Source of the DNA: Gautieria morchelliformis
Lineage: Eukaryota; Basidiomycota; Agaricomycetes; Gomphales; Gomphaceae
DNA: 64,000 nucleotides
Reading direction: 5' to 3'
Assembly: GCA_015179125.1 (NCBI GenBank)
Contig: WHVA01000360.1
Span: 55,653-119,652 of the forward strand
In this document: one piece after another, positions 33,184 to 43,532 of the stretch
Layout: each line of letters begins with the position of its first letter
Numbering within the stretch: position 1 is the stretch's first letter
Notes under the pieces: model-generated
What the model saw: the letters and a program-made list of their open reading frames with translations, nothing else
What the model was told of the DNA's origin: nothing
Database searches by the model: none
Made by a program: the position numbers and the translations under genes

Positions 33184-33330
33184 TAGTGATGGGCACGGCC
33201 TGGCTTGGCCTGAAAGCCGTGGCTTTGGCCTGGTTAGCGCTGGCTTTGGCTTGCAAAATCCTGAGCCAGGCCGTTGGCACTTGGCCTGGCTCGGCTCCAG
33301 CTTGGCCTTGGCTTGGGCCATGGCCTGTTG
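33184..33330 (+). repeat. Left terminal inverted repeat and GGCCTGG-rich subterminal region
   Basis: A perfect 16-bp terminal repeat is followed by recurrent GGCCTGGC, TTGGCCTG and GCCAGGCC words, in both orientations. Such arrays at transposon ends usually bind transposase. Blocks such as GCCGTTGGCAC and CCTGAGCCAGGCC are shared with the right end. Confidence 0.85.
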
Positions 33331-33691
33331 GTGGGGGAATGGATTGTAGACACAGATATCATTTTTTTGTATGTAGTGCAAAAGAGATTACATAAAATTC
33401 TTCCTTAAAATTCTTCCTCATCATTGATGATGTCGTCGCAATCACTACCTGCCCTGGAATCATCGGAATCATCGATACGATGACGACGCATGGCAAGTGG
33501 ATGGTATAATAATACACCGCGGGTCGGGAAAAATATTTTTGTAACCTTGTGCGAGGACCTTGAGAGAGAATTGGCTGTACCTCTGGGACCTCATTTGGTA
33601 ACGTTTATGGAATAAACCTCCGTGAATCGATTTAGCCTGCAGAGACTCTCAATGTTTCTGGAATACGTCGCTCAACTATGTACCAGCGCTA

Positions 33692-34069
33692 TACTGTGAG
33701 ATATGGACGATACTTTCAACAAGGTCACTTCAGCTGTCTTTTCATGTTTGTGAAAGCTGATTGCTGTTCTCTCATCCATACTCATTTTACGCTTATTTAA
33801 CCTCCACTCGCCATAACGCGCCTGCTTCATTCAGCGTCCATTAAGTATCAGTTCCACGTCTCAACCATAGCTATTGGGCAGTACTGTGAGATATGGATGA
33901 TACTTTCAACAAGGTCACTTCTGCTGTCTTTTCATGTTTGTGAAAGCTGATTGCTGTCTCTCATCCATAGTCATTTTATGCTCATTTAACCTCCACTCGC
34001 CATACCCGCCTGCTTCATTCAACGTCCATTAAGTATCAGTTCCACCTCTCAACCATAGCTATTGGGCAG
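33692..34069. repeat. Direct tandem duplication of about 190 bp
   Basis: 33692-33881 and 33882-34069 are almost identical, both running from TACTGTGAGATATGGA to CCATAGCTATTGGGCAG. They differ by a few substitutions and two single-base indels. No open frame uses them; they lie between the left end of the element and the 3' end of its partner gene. Confidence 0.92.
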
Positions 34070-34282
34070 CTTATTGATCCATCCAAAACCTTCTTGATTA
34101 CTCGTTGCAACTGTTCCACAATATGTCTCATCCACAATACACGCCAATCGCGCAGCCACGCCCACTGGTGACCGTTCTTCTCCCTCCGCCTTTCGCCACG
34201 CCCCTCCTCCTGCTCTCACTGCCATCAACCCTCCTCCCACACCGGTATGTCCGTGCTCTCACTTTTTCCTCACTGCTCGCAC

Positions 34283-35722
34283 TTAACCTCGACCCTTCCT
34301 TCCCATCTTCTCGGTGCCAGCCTTACTTGCATGAATATCACACACTCGCTGCCATTCCTCGACATCCTTCGATAATATGACTGGGCGCGACACGATGTCT
34401 TTGGTCGGTGGGAAGTCATCCCGGTCAAGTTGATAGTTCAGGGTCATTGCTCTATTGCGGCCATGAGAATAGATAGTCCTTGTAGTCACAAGGAAGCACG
34501 CACTGTGTAAATTTCTCCTTCGTCGGATTAGCTTATTCCCAATCTCGAAGTGTCTTGTCCACAAGGTCCCAAGTATCCCTCGCATCCAAGTGCTCACGAA
34601 CTACAGTGCGCTAGTTGCTGAGCAAGTCAGCCTCGTGTGAGAGGATTGAACGGACTCGTACCAGGAAAGCCATGCGCACTTGAGTGTAAGTGGTCATTCC
34701 CAGGCCTGTGCCGCTCTTCTTCAGGATGGTGTGGCACAGATCACTAATGTGATGAAGCTTGGCTTGCTCAGGAAGCGACTCGATAATCTAAGCGAATGTG
34801 TGTGTGCTTCAGATCCTTAATTAAATAAGAGGGCAAAAGCACCTGTTTTTTGATGATGTTGCGGATTGTCGTGGCCTCGGCACTGATCTCGGTGATGACA
34901 ACTTGGATTTGGTCTTCATGTGCCGCCGCAGGAAGCTTGCAAATATTGAGTTCACGCATAACGTTCTGCTCAACAGCTCATGAGTCAATGATACTGTGCC
35001 AAAAGTGAGCTTACCAAAACGGCTGACGCGATGTTGCCCTTGTAGGCTGTGAGCATCGGTGAGAGAATAATACTTTGAGTATATTTCTTGATATTCATCT
35101 GGCAAAAGATAAGCAGGATTCATGTGAAAGACAACAATGATAGTGACATACTTTGAGTCCTCTCGAGATTTGGTACTGTGCTTGACCAAGGTTCTCATCG
35201 GGCAGAGTGGACAACACGGCATCGAGGATGATGAGCTCGCGAGATAGGGGATCGTTCTGGGGTGACGTGTCACATTCAAAAGTGGCACAAGATACAATGG
35301 CATGTCACCTGGGATTCAGCCCAGCTGTCCAAGAGTGCCGCAGTGGCTGGCTTATATTTTTTTCGTGATTTGAGTGTGGCGACCAACTGTTGGGCCCTCC
35401 CACGGCATGCCACCGATGCTTCGATGGAGTCGTCGATGTCAAAGTCCTGATATGCACGCTTAGATCCAAGTGTGCCAGAGGTTTGAGTGGCATTCCCTGT
35501 TAAGGCAGGATCAATTGGGACATTGTCACTAGCGGTGGCAAGCGCGGCCTCTTCGGCCTCTTGACGTTTCTTCTCGATCTGTTGCTCCATGGTCAACTGG
35601 GCAGGTGGTCGAGGATGAGGGACATTGGACACATCAGAGCTGAGTGAGGCGTTGGAACCATAATCTGAGGAGTACGGTGTCCCTGAGGGTGCATCCGTCC
35701 CATAATAGTCAGTTGAGGGCAT
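34283..35722 (-). CDS. Partner gene of the 9.4-kb element, uncharacterised basidiomycete family
   Basis: The likely start is ATG 35722 (MPSTDYYGTDAPSG). Exons separated by short introns can be followed on the minus strand: an acidic/Ser start, a Gln/Glu/Lys helix (EQQIEKKRQEAEEAA), then IDDSIEASVACRGRAQQLVA, RELIILDAVLSTLPDENLGQ, KLPAAAHEDQIQVVITEIS, HHISDLCHTILKKSGTGLG and finally LWTRHFEIGNKLIRRRR to a stop at 34283. I do not know a function or named domain. The chain of sensible exons with intact frames shows that the gene is better preserved than usual junk DNA. It sits just downstream of, and on the same strand as, the transposase-like gene, like the second protein of two-gene elements. 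Confidence 0.65.
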
Positions 35723-35811
35723 GGAGGGGGGGCAAATGGTGAGGTTGGGATGAGAGTCGAGGGCAAGAGAAAGAGAAGAAAAGGTGAACGAGTGGAGATT
35801 GTCTAACCATG

Positions 35812-35819
35812 TATTTATA
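35812..35819 (-). promoter_or_regulatory. TATA box candidate for the partner gene
   Basis: TATAAATA reads on the minus strand about 90 bases upstream of ATG 35722, in the 220-bp gap between the stop of the transposase-like gene and the partner gene. The position fits a separate promoter for the partner gene. Confidence 0.5.
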
Positions 35820-35942
35820 GACAGCGACGTCCACTGGGCCAAAACAGGGGCCGCAATGCAAAGGGTTCACACGCATTTTTCAAAGGCGGTCAGATCACAA
35901 CCAAATGGGAAGGAAAAGTACTCAAATAGATTATTGGTGTTA

Positions 35943-38900
35943 TTAAATACGTCTGCGTTTCACAGGCCGTGCTCGGGTTGACCGAATAATTGGAAAATCA
36001 GCATCAGGATCTCCACCACCATCGATGTCTTCATCGGGATCCTGACAAACATGGTCGTCATCACTATCAAGGTCTTCTGGTCCTTCACCTGGGACATCAT
36101 CTCCAAGAATGTTCAGTCTGTTGCCATCATTTTCTTGGCTGGCTATGTTCCTTTTCTGTTTGTTGGCTGCATGGGTAGCCTTGGCTTTGGCCTTGGTTCG
36201 GCTTCGTTTGAGAGCCTGTGACACACGAAGAGCAGCTGCAACCTTGTCATGATACATTCGGCGAACATGAAGGGGTTGAGGGGCCGTCAGATGTCGGGGG
36301 AGCACTTGGCGTACTAAATGTGCGTTATGTAAAGCGAACAGATTCAGGATGAAATGGGTGTCGTCTTGGTGCTCAAGCACTGAAGTTGTTCGCTTTGTAG
36401 TCACACGTTCTTGTTGTTCAAATTGTGTTCCAGTGATTGTGCATTTGTGGCGCCGACAGTCATGTTGAACATTCACTATGAATTTGATGTCCTGCGGGGT
36501 GTGTCATTCCTCCAAGCTAGGTTTGGTCAGGCGTTCCTAGACGTACCAGGGCACGAACACGAATGTAGTCAGGAGAGCCAGGTGGACGGCTCAAGCAGGG
36601 CATATCAAAGTCAGGGTGCAATGTCTCCTCCAAGCTGAAGTGGTCAATGATAATGCAGGGATGTAATCCTGGGGCCTCAGGCACTAAAATGGCCTGAATA
36701 CGGCCAAATTTTAGAGACTATAACGACGGGAATTCAATCAAAGTCGTGTTTGTACCACTGGAAACACGTACCTGATTCTGTTGCGCACACACCCAAGAAC
36801 CCAGGTGACAGGTATCTTCAGACTCAGCAACCACGGTGAGACCAGGGATCCAGGTTGAATCAGAAGGTGGTGCGGGGTCTGGCTGTGCATGTGCACTAAA
36901 GGCCGCAGATTGCGACCAGGTTACGATTTGTCACTTCTTGACAGGCTGGAGCTTAATATGGCCTTGCGTGGTGTGTCAATGCCCAAGGTGTTCAACAGTG
37001 CTTCGACAACTGACCTGGGAATGTCTTGGATGGGGCAACCCATCCAAGATGGGTCTGGACAATCGGGTGACTGTGAAGAACTGATCGGACATGTCTGGAC
37101 GCCTGAGTCCACTCATTGGCATTGCTTGGCCAGAAACCCCCACTCATGATATGTTTCATGTGTTCCAGGCTAGAGCACTTCCGTGCAATGTCCCGGCCAG
37201 GGGCATGGTGGTTGCTGAGGACAGAGCACATGCGGAAGATATGGTTGAAACACTCGAACACTTCGGTGGCATAGCGAATGGGCGGTCCGAACCATTCCAC
37301 ATCCTCTGGGAGATGAACCAGAATGTGCAGTTTGGCCTTATTAGTGATACGTGCCGGATCGACGCCATCAAAGGCATCGAGGACATTTCCTATCAGGACA
37401 TGCAAGTCGGCCTGATTCTTGATCAGACGAGGGCACAGCCAACTGAATCATAACGCACCAGATATTCTGCCATGTCGGGTATTACATGATACCATAGCAC
37501 TGCCCCCAGTCGACCGGCTGCCTTGACGAGCTCAAATTGAGCATCGGTGAGCAATCCATGGACATGAAATGCACTTGTTTGCATGAGTGTCTTAAAATGC
37601 TTCCCAATGAGGGAGTTCCGGTACTGTGACATATATTCTGCCCGAATCGGTGGGACAGAGAGACCATCGATGTTAGTTCCTTGTAAGCGAGCAATGAAAA
37701 GTTCATGCTGAGAGTCAGTCCAAGATGTATGGAGATTGTGCCAGACGTATTTGATGAGCCTGAGCAATATGGTATGCAAGATCTCGACAGGTGTGTCCTT
37801 ATGTGGGTCAAGGCCTGGTGAATAAATCAGAATATAACACAGTGAACTATACATATCCTTTGCAATTCATACCTGGAAATGATAGCAGGGTGCTCCAAGG
37901 ATTTCCTGGCTGTGCGTCGAGCCAGGCCTTCACTGTTCCCTGCACCTGGGTCAACGTCCAAGAAGGGTTTTCCTTCTTAAGCTTTTTGGCTTGAGAAATA
38001 ACCTGCCCAATCCAAATTTGGGCCACACGATCTTTGACCCCCGTAGCAGTCTGCATGGCTGACACCGGAGCCAGTTTGCCTTCAGCTGCCGTCCAGAACT
38101 GTTGCTCAATCTCACGAATGGTTCCATGCACAGTTCGTGAGGGGCCAGGCTCCAACCGCCAACATCAGATCATGGGCCATGCGGCATGAGCATCATCACG
38201 CACCTCATGTAATGCATGGTACCCGTCATCGGACTCCCTTGTAGCTGCTGGACCACCCACGGTACAGCGTCGACACTTACAATTCCCACTTGGGCCGATG
38301 TGACTTGCTTCCTCAGACTGCTGTGGGTTGTCAGCAGGTAATCCGGGCACGGCCAGCCGGAACTTGCAAAATTGATGTGAGTGTGCATTATATGTACGTG
38401 GAGGGTCACTGAGCGTTTTTCTGCAAGCATTGTGAGCCAATTACACATCACATAGATTATCGATCACGAACCGGACCATTGCAAGCACGGCTTCAAACTG
38501 CTCTGCTGTTGTCCCATGTGGTGTCGTAGCCACGAATCGAACGAAATATTCCTGTTGAAGTAGACGGCCTGGCACATTCGCATGTGCTAGATAAATGTTC
38601 TTGTGAGCATTGATCAACATGGTGATGTTTCCTCCAACATCGTCTGCCCAGAGGAACACGAACGATGTGTAGAGCTCATCCCCATCTGCGATCGCACGCA
38701 AGGGGTTGGGCATGGCATTGGCATAACTTTGTGCCCCAGCTACCACAAGCATCAGTGCCGGTGTCTGGGCAACAACGTGTTGTGCACGCACGTGCAAAGA
38801 TTACCCTGCCCTCATCCACCAGATCCAAATAATTTAGCAGCAAATCCTCTGCATCGATGGTCACCAGCCCTTGGTCAACAACTAGCCCGTCCTAGAAGGG

Positions 38901-40199
38901 CTACCATGTCAATTTTGCCGCAGCCAATGTTGCATCAAAATTGTACTTACAGCTGCCACATGAACTCAATGTGCATCGGCACACATGCGCTTCTTCCGGA
39001 CAATCCACATGTGTGGGATAACATACTCCCCTGACTCTAGTTCTGCGAGCTTGTTGACATTGAAATCTTTGAGCCCCTTGCGATACATAGGTGTAAGTTG
39101 GTCCAGCGGCATTTCTTTAATCCTCTTAGTCTGCCAGGATTCACTTACAGGCCCATCCGTCTCTTCAGGGTAAAAGTGCAACAACGAAGCCACTTGAGGA
39201 TTCGCGTAGTCCTGCCATGATATCCGGTTATTGAAGCAACAGCAGGCAAGAGAGAGACACAAACCCACATTAGCAATGATCTTAGAGATGTCATTTAAAT
39301 ATAGAATGTTACCCATAGAGCTCTCCCAGTGAGAAGTCGGCACTCCTCCGCATTCTTTGCGCAACCGTTCTTGGGTCTGCCGTAACGCATATAGAGAAGG
39401 CACCTCCTGTGCACTGCACTCACTCATGACCCACAGGAACATTTCCATATGGCGTTCAGATAGGCGTAGACGTGGCAGATTATCCAGGAGATCCAGGAGG
39501 AACATCTGCCCACACCACTGAGAACGTTAGGAGCCCCGGCGGGTTAGTGAATGACTCACAGTTTTATTGGGATATGGATACCAGGCCGCATGACGATTGA
39601 TCTTGCCAATTTTTTCTCACATACCTTCCATATAGTCAGATTCCCGATCTGCGTTCCCAGCTGAGCTCCTTCATGTCAAGGTAACCATTAAACCCACTAA
39701 CCTTCGTCTTCGATATGGTGTGTGACCCCCGGTACAGACAAATCATTCTCATCAAGAAGATGGTCAGGTGGGGTTCCAATACGATTGCCATATTCGACGA
39801 AGTCATCCAGTTCCCACTCCATGCGCTCCTCCTCTTGATCACAGGTGATACAATCTCTCATCACATCCAACCTTTCAAGTTCGGCTTGCGTATGAGGATC
39901 CAGGCTGATGTCATCGAGAGGAAGGTGGTCGCCAGTACTATCCCAGCTCATAGAGGGGTGAGCCTCAGGATGCGCATTGATTGTTTGCGACGATGACTGC
40001 AGGTCAAAGTATCCAACACTTCGCGATGAAGTCTGCCCCACCTCACGCAACATTTTGACATTTTCCAAGTCCAGGCGTTGGACATTCTGCGCGTGAATCT
40101 TCCCTTTTAAGTGGCCAGAGAGACTCAACCTTGCAATCCAAGCCGAGTCATCGGAGCGAGCTGAGAATTTCATACACATTTGACAGCGAACCTTGGCAT
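35943..40199 (-). pseudogene. Transposase-like gene (Tnp2/Plavaka-like layout) of the 9.4-kb element
   Basis: A multi-exon minus-strand gene runs from MPRFAVKC (ATG 40199) to a basic C-terminus (RPVKRRRI, stop 35943). Landmarks in order: an N-terminal Cys/His zinc-like segment (MCMKFSARSDDSAWIARLSL), an acidic linker, ESWQTKRIKEMPLDQLTPMY, a segment around FCKFRLAVPGLPADNPQQSE followed by CKCRRC, then DTPVEILHTILL, KAKLHILVHLPEDVEWFGPP, RYATEVFECFNHIFR, and a C-terminal LPRHLTAPQP block. The order of these blocks parallels Tnp2-type proteins, but assignment to Plavaka or another CMC group is inference. Frame breaks are seen right after MPRFAVKC and near 37020, so this copy is probably inactive. 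Confidence 0.65.
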
Positions 40200-40452
40200 T
40201 ATCCGTCGGGTGAGCTTCAATACCTGGTTATTGTGGATGAGATTGACATCATGATGCATCAGAATATGGTCACCGACCCTCTGGAAGGGGCTGTTTCGTG
40301 GCTGGCATGCCACTGAGAAGCTTGGTCGACAGTTAACCCAATTTTCCGACTTTTCCCACGGCAACTGCCCCCTCGGCGGCTGAGAGAGCGATTGAAAAAA
40401 ACACATATTATAATCAACCAATGTTCTGATAAAGAGGAAAGTACATAAACTC

Positions 40453-41148
40453 CTAGATAGATGACATGGTAGATAGAACCGCTATACAAGCAATGAATTT
40501 TTCAAAGTTTCTTCGAAGGGGAGCTAATAATGTGATCATGATATGCCCTGGCCCTCCGTGGTGAACCCCATCTAAAGCCACTGGAGGAGCTCGCAATGAT
40601 ATCGTTCCACGACATGGGGCGACGCCGCCTCGGAGCAGGCAATCTAGGGCTCTGTTCAACGTGGAGTTAATGTCAAAGGGACATGCTGCTTATGAAGATA
40701 CATACCTGTGAAACGACCTTTTGCTTGATAGCCAGTGGAAGGATCTGACGATAAATGTCCCCGCCATTTGGTGACAGATCGGAGAAACTGCGGTCAAAAC
40801 ATTCAATAATTTTCTGTGCACGGCCGCAAGCAAGTGCGGATGGTAAGGGCTCCGGACTACCTGCACGTTCCTCCTGACTCGGGTTATCATCCTGCTGTTC
40901 ACCAGCAGATGACGGTGAGTCACTGTGAATAGTGGTTGCGGGGACAGGAGCATGACCGCTGCCGGCAGCATCAGGATTGTCAGGGGACACCCTGTTTTCC
41001 ATTTCCAGTTCCGACACCACACCCAGTTCCAACTCCATTTCCGACTCCGCTTCTGGTTCCGATTCCATCTCCGCCTCCGCTTTCGGAAATGATTCCGCTT
41101 CTGGGAGAACTTCCACCAGTTCTGTTCACCTCGCCAGTTCCACTCCAA
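40453..41148 (-). CDS. Possible third gene of the element (acidic repeat protein)
   Basis: A minus-strand frame at 40673-41116 encodes a Glu-rich N-terminus made from degenerate hexanucleotide repeats (SEXEXE-type), then an ordinary segment with ECFDRSFSDLSPNGGDIYRQ. It meets a donor-like GTATGT near 40708. A further open frame to 40453 contains LRAPPVALDGVHHGGPGHIM. The connection is uncertain and no family is known. It could also be a 5' exon of the transposase-like gene downstream. Confidence 0.35.
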
Positions 41149-42390
41149 TTTCCGACTTCCACTCTCGGAACAGTGTCGGAAATCAAGCGACTCGCGTAAT
41201 AGGTGGCATCAAGGGTTGATCAAGGGTCAGGGTGGTCAGGGAGATGCAGGGTTGATGGCGGGTGCCAAGTGTTGTCCCTGGCTGCGCAGCGCAGTATAAT
41301 ACAGGCTCGCTGACATTGGGGGTCCTTAGACTTTTCTCTTTGGATTTCCCCTTGTCAGGTGAGAATCCCCTCTCTTGTATGCTCTGTTCATTTATACATG
41401 CTTTGGATTTCCCCTTGTCAGTTGTGTGGTAGTGTGATCTCCACAACCAGCTAGGGTTGCCCTTACAAGGATCAGGTTTATCATGCTCAGGTAGTAATGC
41501 ATCCAGGAAATTGATTTTCAGGGTCTATAAATTATCATATTTATTTGTTTTTGCTCAAAGGAATATATAATTATGCACTATGGGGTGCGGTGAGCTTGGT
41601 ATAATCGTTATCTCCAGTGGCCTGTCGCGCTCACCACAGCGGAGGAGAAATTGATTCCCTTGTACCTGAAGGGAGGATACAGCAGATGGAATGTTAAGTT
41701 GGGTCATGGCAAATGATCTAAGGAGGAGTGGCTTCACTGAAGGAGATGGTGGACAAGTGGTGAACGTTGACGAAGATTATACTCATTATTGCAAGCCTGA
41801 ACAATGAGAGTGAAAGTATATAAGGTGGAGGTGTGGGGGTCAGTGCTATGGGACATTGGCTGAGATGTTGCGATGAGCTGACAGAGGCCTGGTGGAAATG
41901 TTGGGTGTGAAATGCTGCCGAACGCATTGACCAGCGTCTAGGTGACATAATTCCTGACCTTTCTGGAGGCCGGTAGACTAGATATTAAGGTGGGCTGATA
42001 TAGTGCTTGACAAAGCATTTCCCTGAGGGATTATACGGTGGCTAACTGACAAACATTTCCAGAAGAAAAATCACAACTTGCGGTGTAACAAGACTATACG
42101 ATGACAAATCAACTCAGTGTTTGCATGGTGTCAAACCACTGAGGGAGACTTTACATGACAGTAGCTACTTATAATTTCATGAGAACAATAAGACTCGCAA
42201 TAAAGGGGAATAAAAGAATGTCTTGCGACTGCGCAAGACCTAAAACGGTCAATAATGACCTGCTGACTAATCAGGGGCTTCGGGTGCTGCGGTTTGCAAC
42301 TCCAACAGATGGCAAGTGGGTAGAGAGTAAGGTTTAAGACCACTGTAACTACACTACATATCATGAAAAACTGTTTATGCATGTGCCAGT
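41149..42390. other. Right part of the 9.4-kb element, no gene supported
   Basis: The stretch contains a direct repeat of CTTTGGATTTCCCCTTGTCAG-like sequence (near 41337 and 41400) and AT-rich DNA. Short open frames have no recognisable content. Confidence 0.4.
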
Positions 42391-42598
42391 ATCAGAGCAC
42401 AGATGTCCTTTTTGGCGACCGAAGATCCTGGATTTAAGCGCCCGCAGGCCCTGGCTTCCTGGCTCGGCTCTGGCCTGTCAAAACCTGAGCCAGGCCCTGG
42501 AGCCGGATGTGCCAACGGCTTGGGCCTGGTTTGGCTCGGCCTATTGGCGGCTTGGCCTGGCTCGGCAGACGGCCTGGGCCGAGCCGTGCCCATCACTA
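42391..42598 (-). repeat. Right terminal inverted repeat and GGCCTGG-rich subterminal region
   Basis: The last 16 bases are the exact inverse of the left end. The 190 bases before them are GGCCTGG/GCTCGG-rich and share several blocks with the left end in inverted order. GTTACTCT follows at 42599. Confidence 0.85.
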
Positions 42599-42606
42599 GT
42601 TACTCT

Positions 42607-43064
42607 GGCCCTTGTTTTTGTCTCCTTTCTGTCAGCTTTCGCCATTTTTCGTATCATCGTTCCTGTCATGCCGCCAAACCCGGTTAGTCGCCGAGTTCCT
42701 CCAGTATGACCCCATCATTTCTTTGCATGCAAGTAACTAATATTTGCTGGCCCATGTACCAGTCTGAGTTTGGTCTGCCAAACTAATGTTCTTTGACATC
42801 GTCCGACAAGTCTCACTTATGGTTGGCTTGTCTCGATCTTTTCGCTCCGAGTCTTGCCTCCTTCGTCTGACAGGCTTTGGCAAACAACTTGACTGCCCCC
42901 TTCAACATCGCTCACAACCCTCTCTCTACGGCTCACTTATGGATCGCTCTTTGTCTTCACCACTGAGCTCAATAGCACTGCTTCAAGTTTGTCGACATCA
43001 CCCGTTGAGAACGTCTGGCATAGTATGTCACGGTGACGTAATGAGTGTGGCGTGTGCCATGAGG
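42607..43064. other. Host spacer between the two DNA transposons
   Basis: About 460 bases of pyrimidine-rich DNA lie between the 8-bp duplication of the first element and the TAAT duplication of the second. No gene is visible; it would have been continuous with the MTD1 upstream region before the first insertion. Confidence 0.45.
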
Positions 43065-43532
43065 TAATCACTGTAGGAAGAACGGGCACTTAAAATAAGT
43101 ACTTTATGCACTAGTACTTAATTTCAGTAGTTTTTTTCACCCCAAAATCAGTGTCAAAAAAATTAATTTAGCTACCACTAAAATTAAGTACATTTAAACA
43201 CTTAAAATAAGCCACCCAAAGCCAGCCCATATCGACGGGTAGACGCATCAAATCACCAAACAAACCGAGTGCTGCAAGCCCTGAGACAGCAAATTCACTT
43301 ACTAGGTTAGCATAAGCAAGTCTTAGTGAGTACAACAAAAGAATTATTGCATCGTGCATGGCGAATTGTTCGTGCATCAGCTTGAGAGTGCAGGGACTTG
43401 GGAGTCTCAGAGAGTAAGGGGAGTGTTTACAATAGGACAATAGTGCAATCGATGTGTAGCGACAACATAGCTTACTGGAGTAATATAAAATGATGAGAAC
43501 GCAAAGAGAAAAAAGAAAAAAAGAAAATGCAC

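Larger units (their letters stand above)
33184..42598 (-). mobile_element. 9.4-kb multi-gene DNA transposon, TAGTG termini, 8-bp target duplication
   Basis: The 16-mer TAGTGATGGGCACGGC at 33184-33199 recurs as its exact reverse complement at 42583-42598. Immediately outside, GTTACTCT occurs directly at 33176-33183 and 42599-42606, an 8-bp target duplication. The first bases fit the YARNG rule of hAT ends, and 8-bp duplications are typical of hAT and also of Zisupton-type elements. Both ends continue as about 150-200 bp of GGCCTGG/CCAGGCC words. Inside are at least two minus-strand genes (transposase-like 35943-40199; partner 34283-35722) and possibly a third (40453-41148). The transposase-like protein does not look like hAT, so either the family has unusual ends or a second element is nested. 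Confidence 0.85.

Noticed and set aside
33184..42598. Simple assignment of the 9.4-kb element to hAT
   Set aside because: Ends and duplication fit, but no hAT dimerisation region was seen and the internal protein has another layout; kept as an open question instead.
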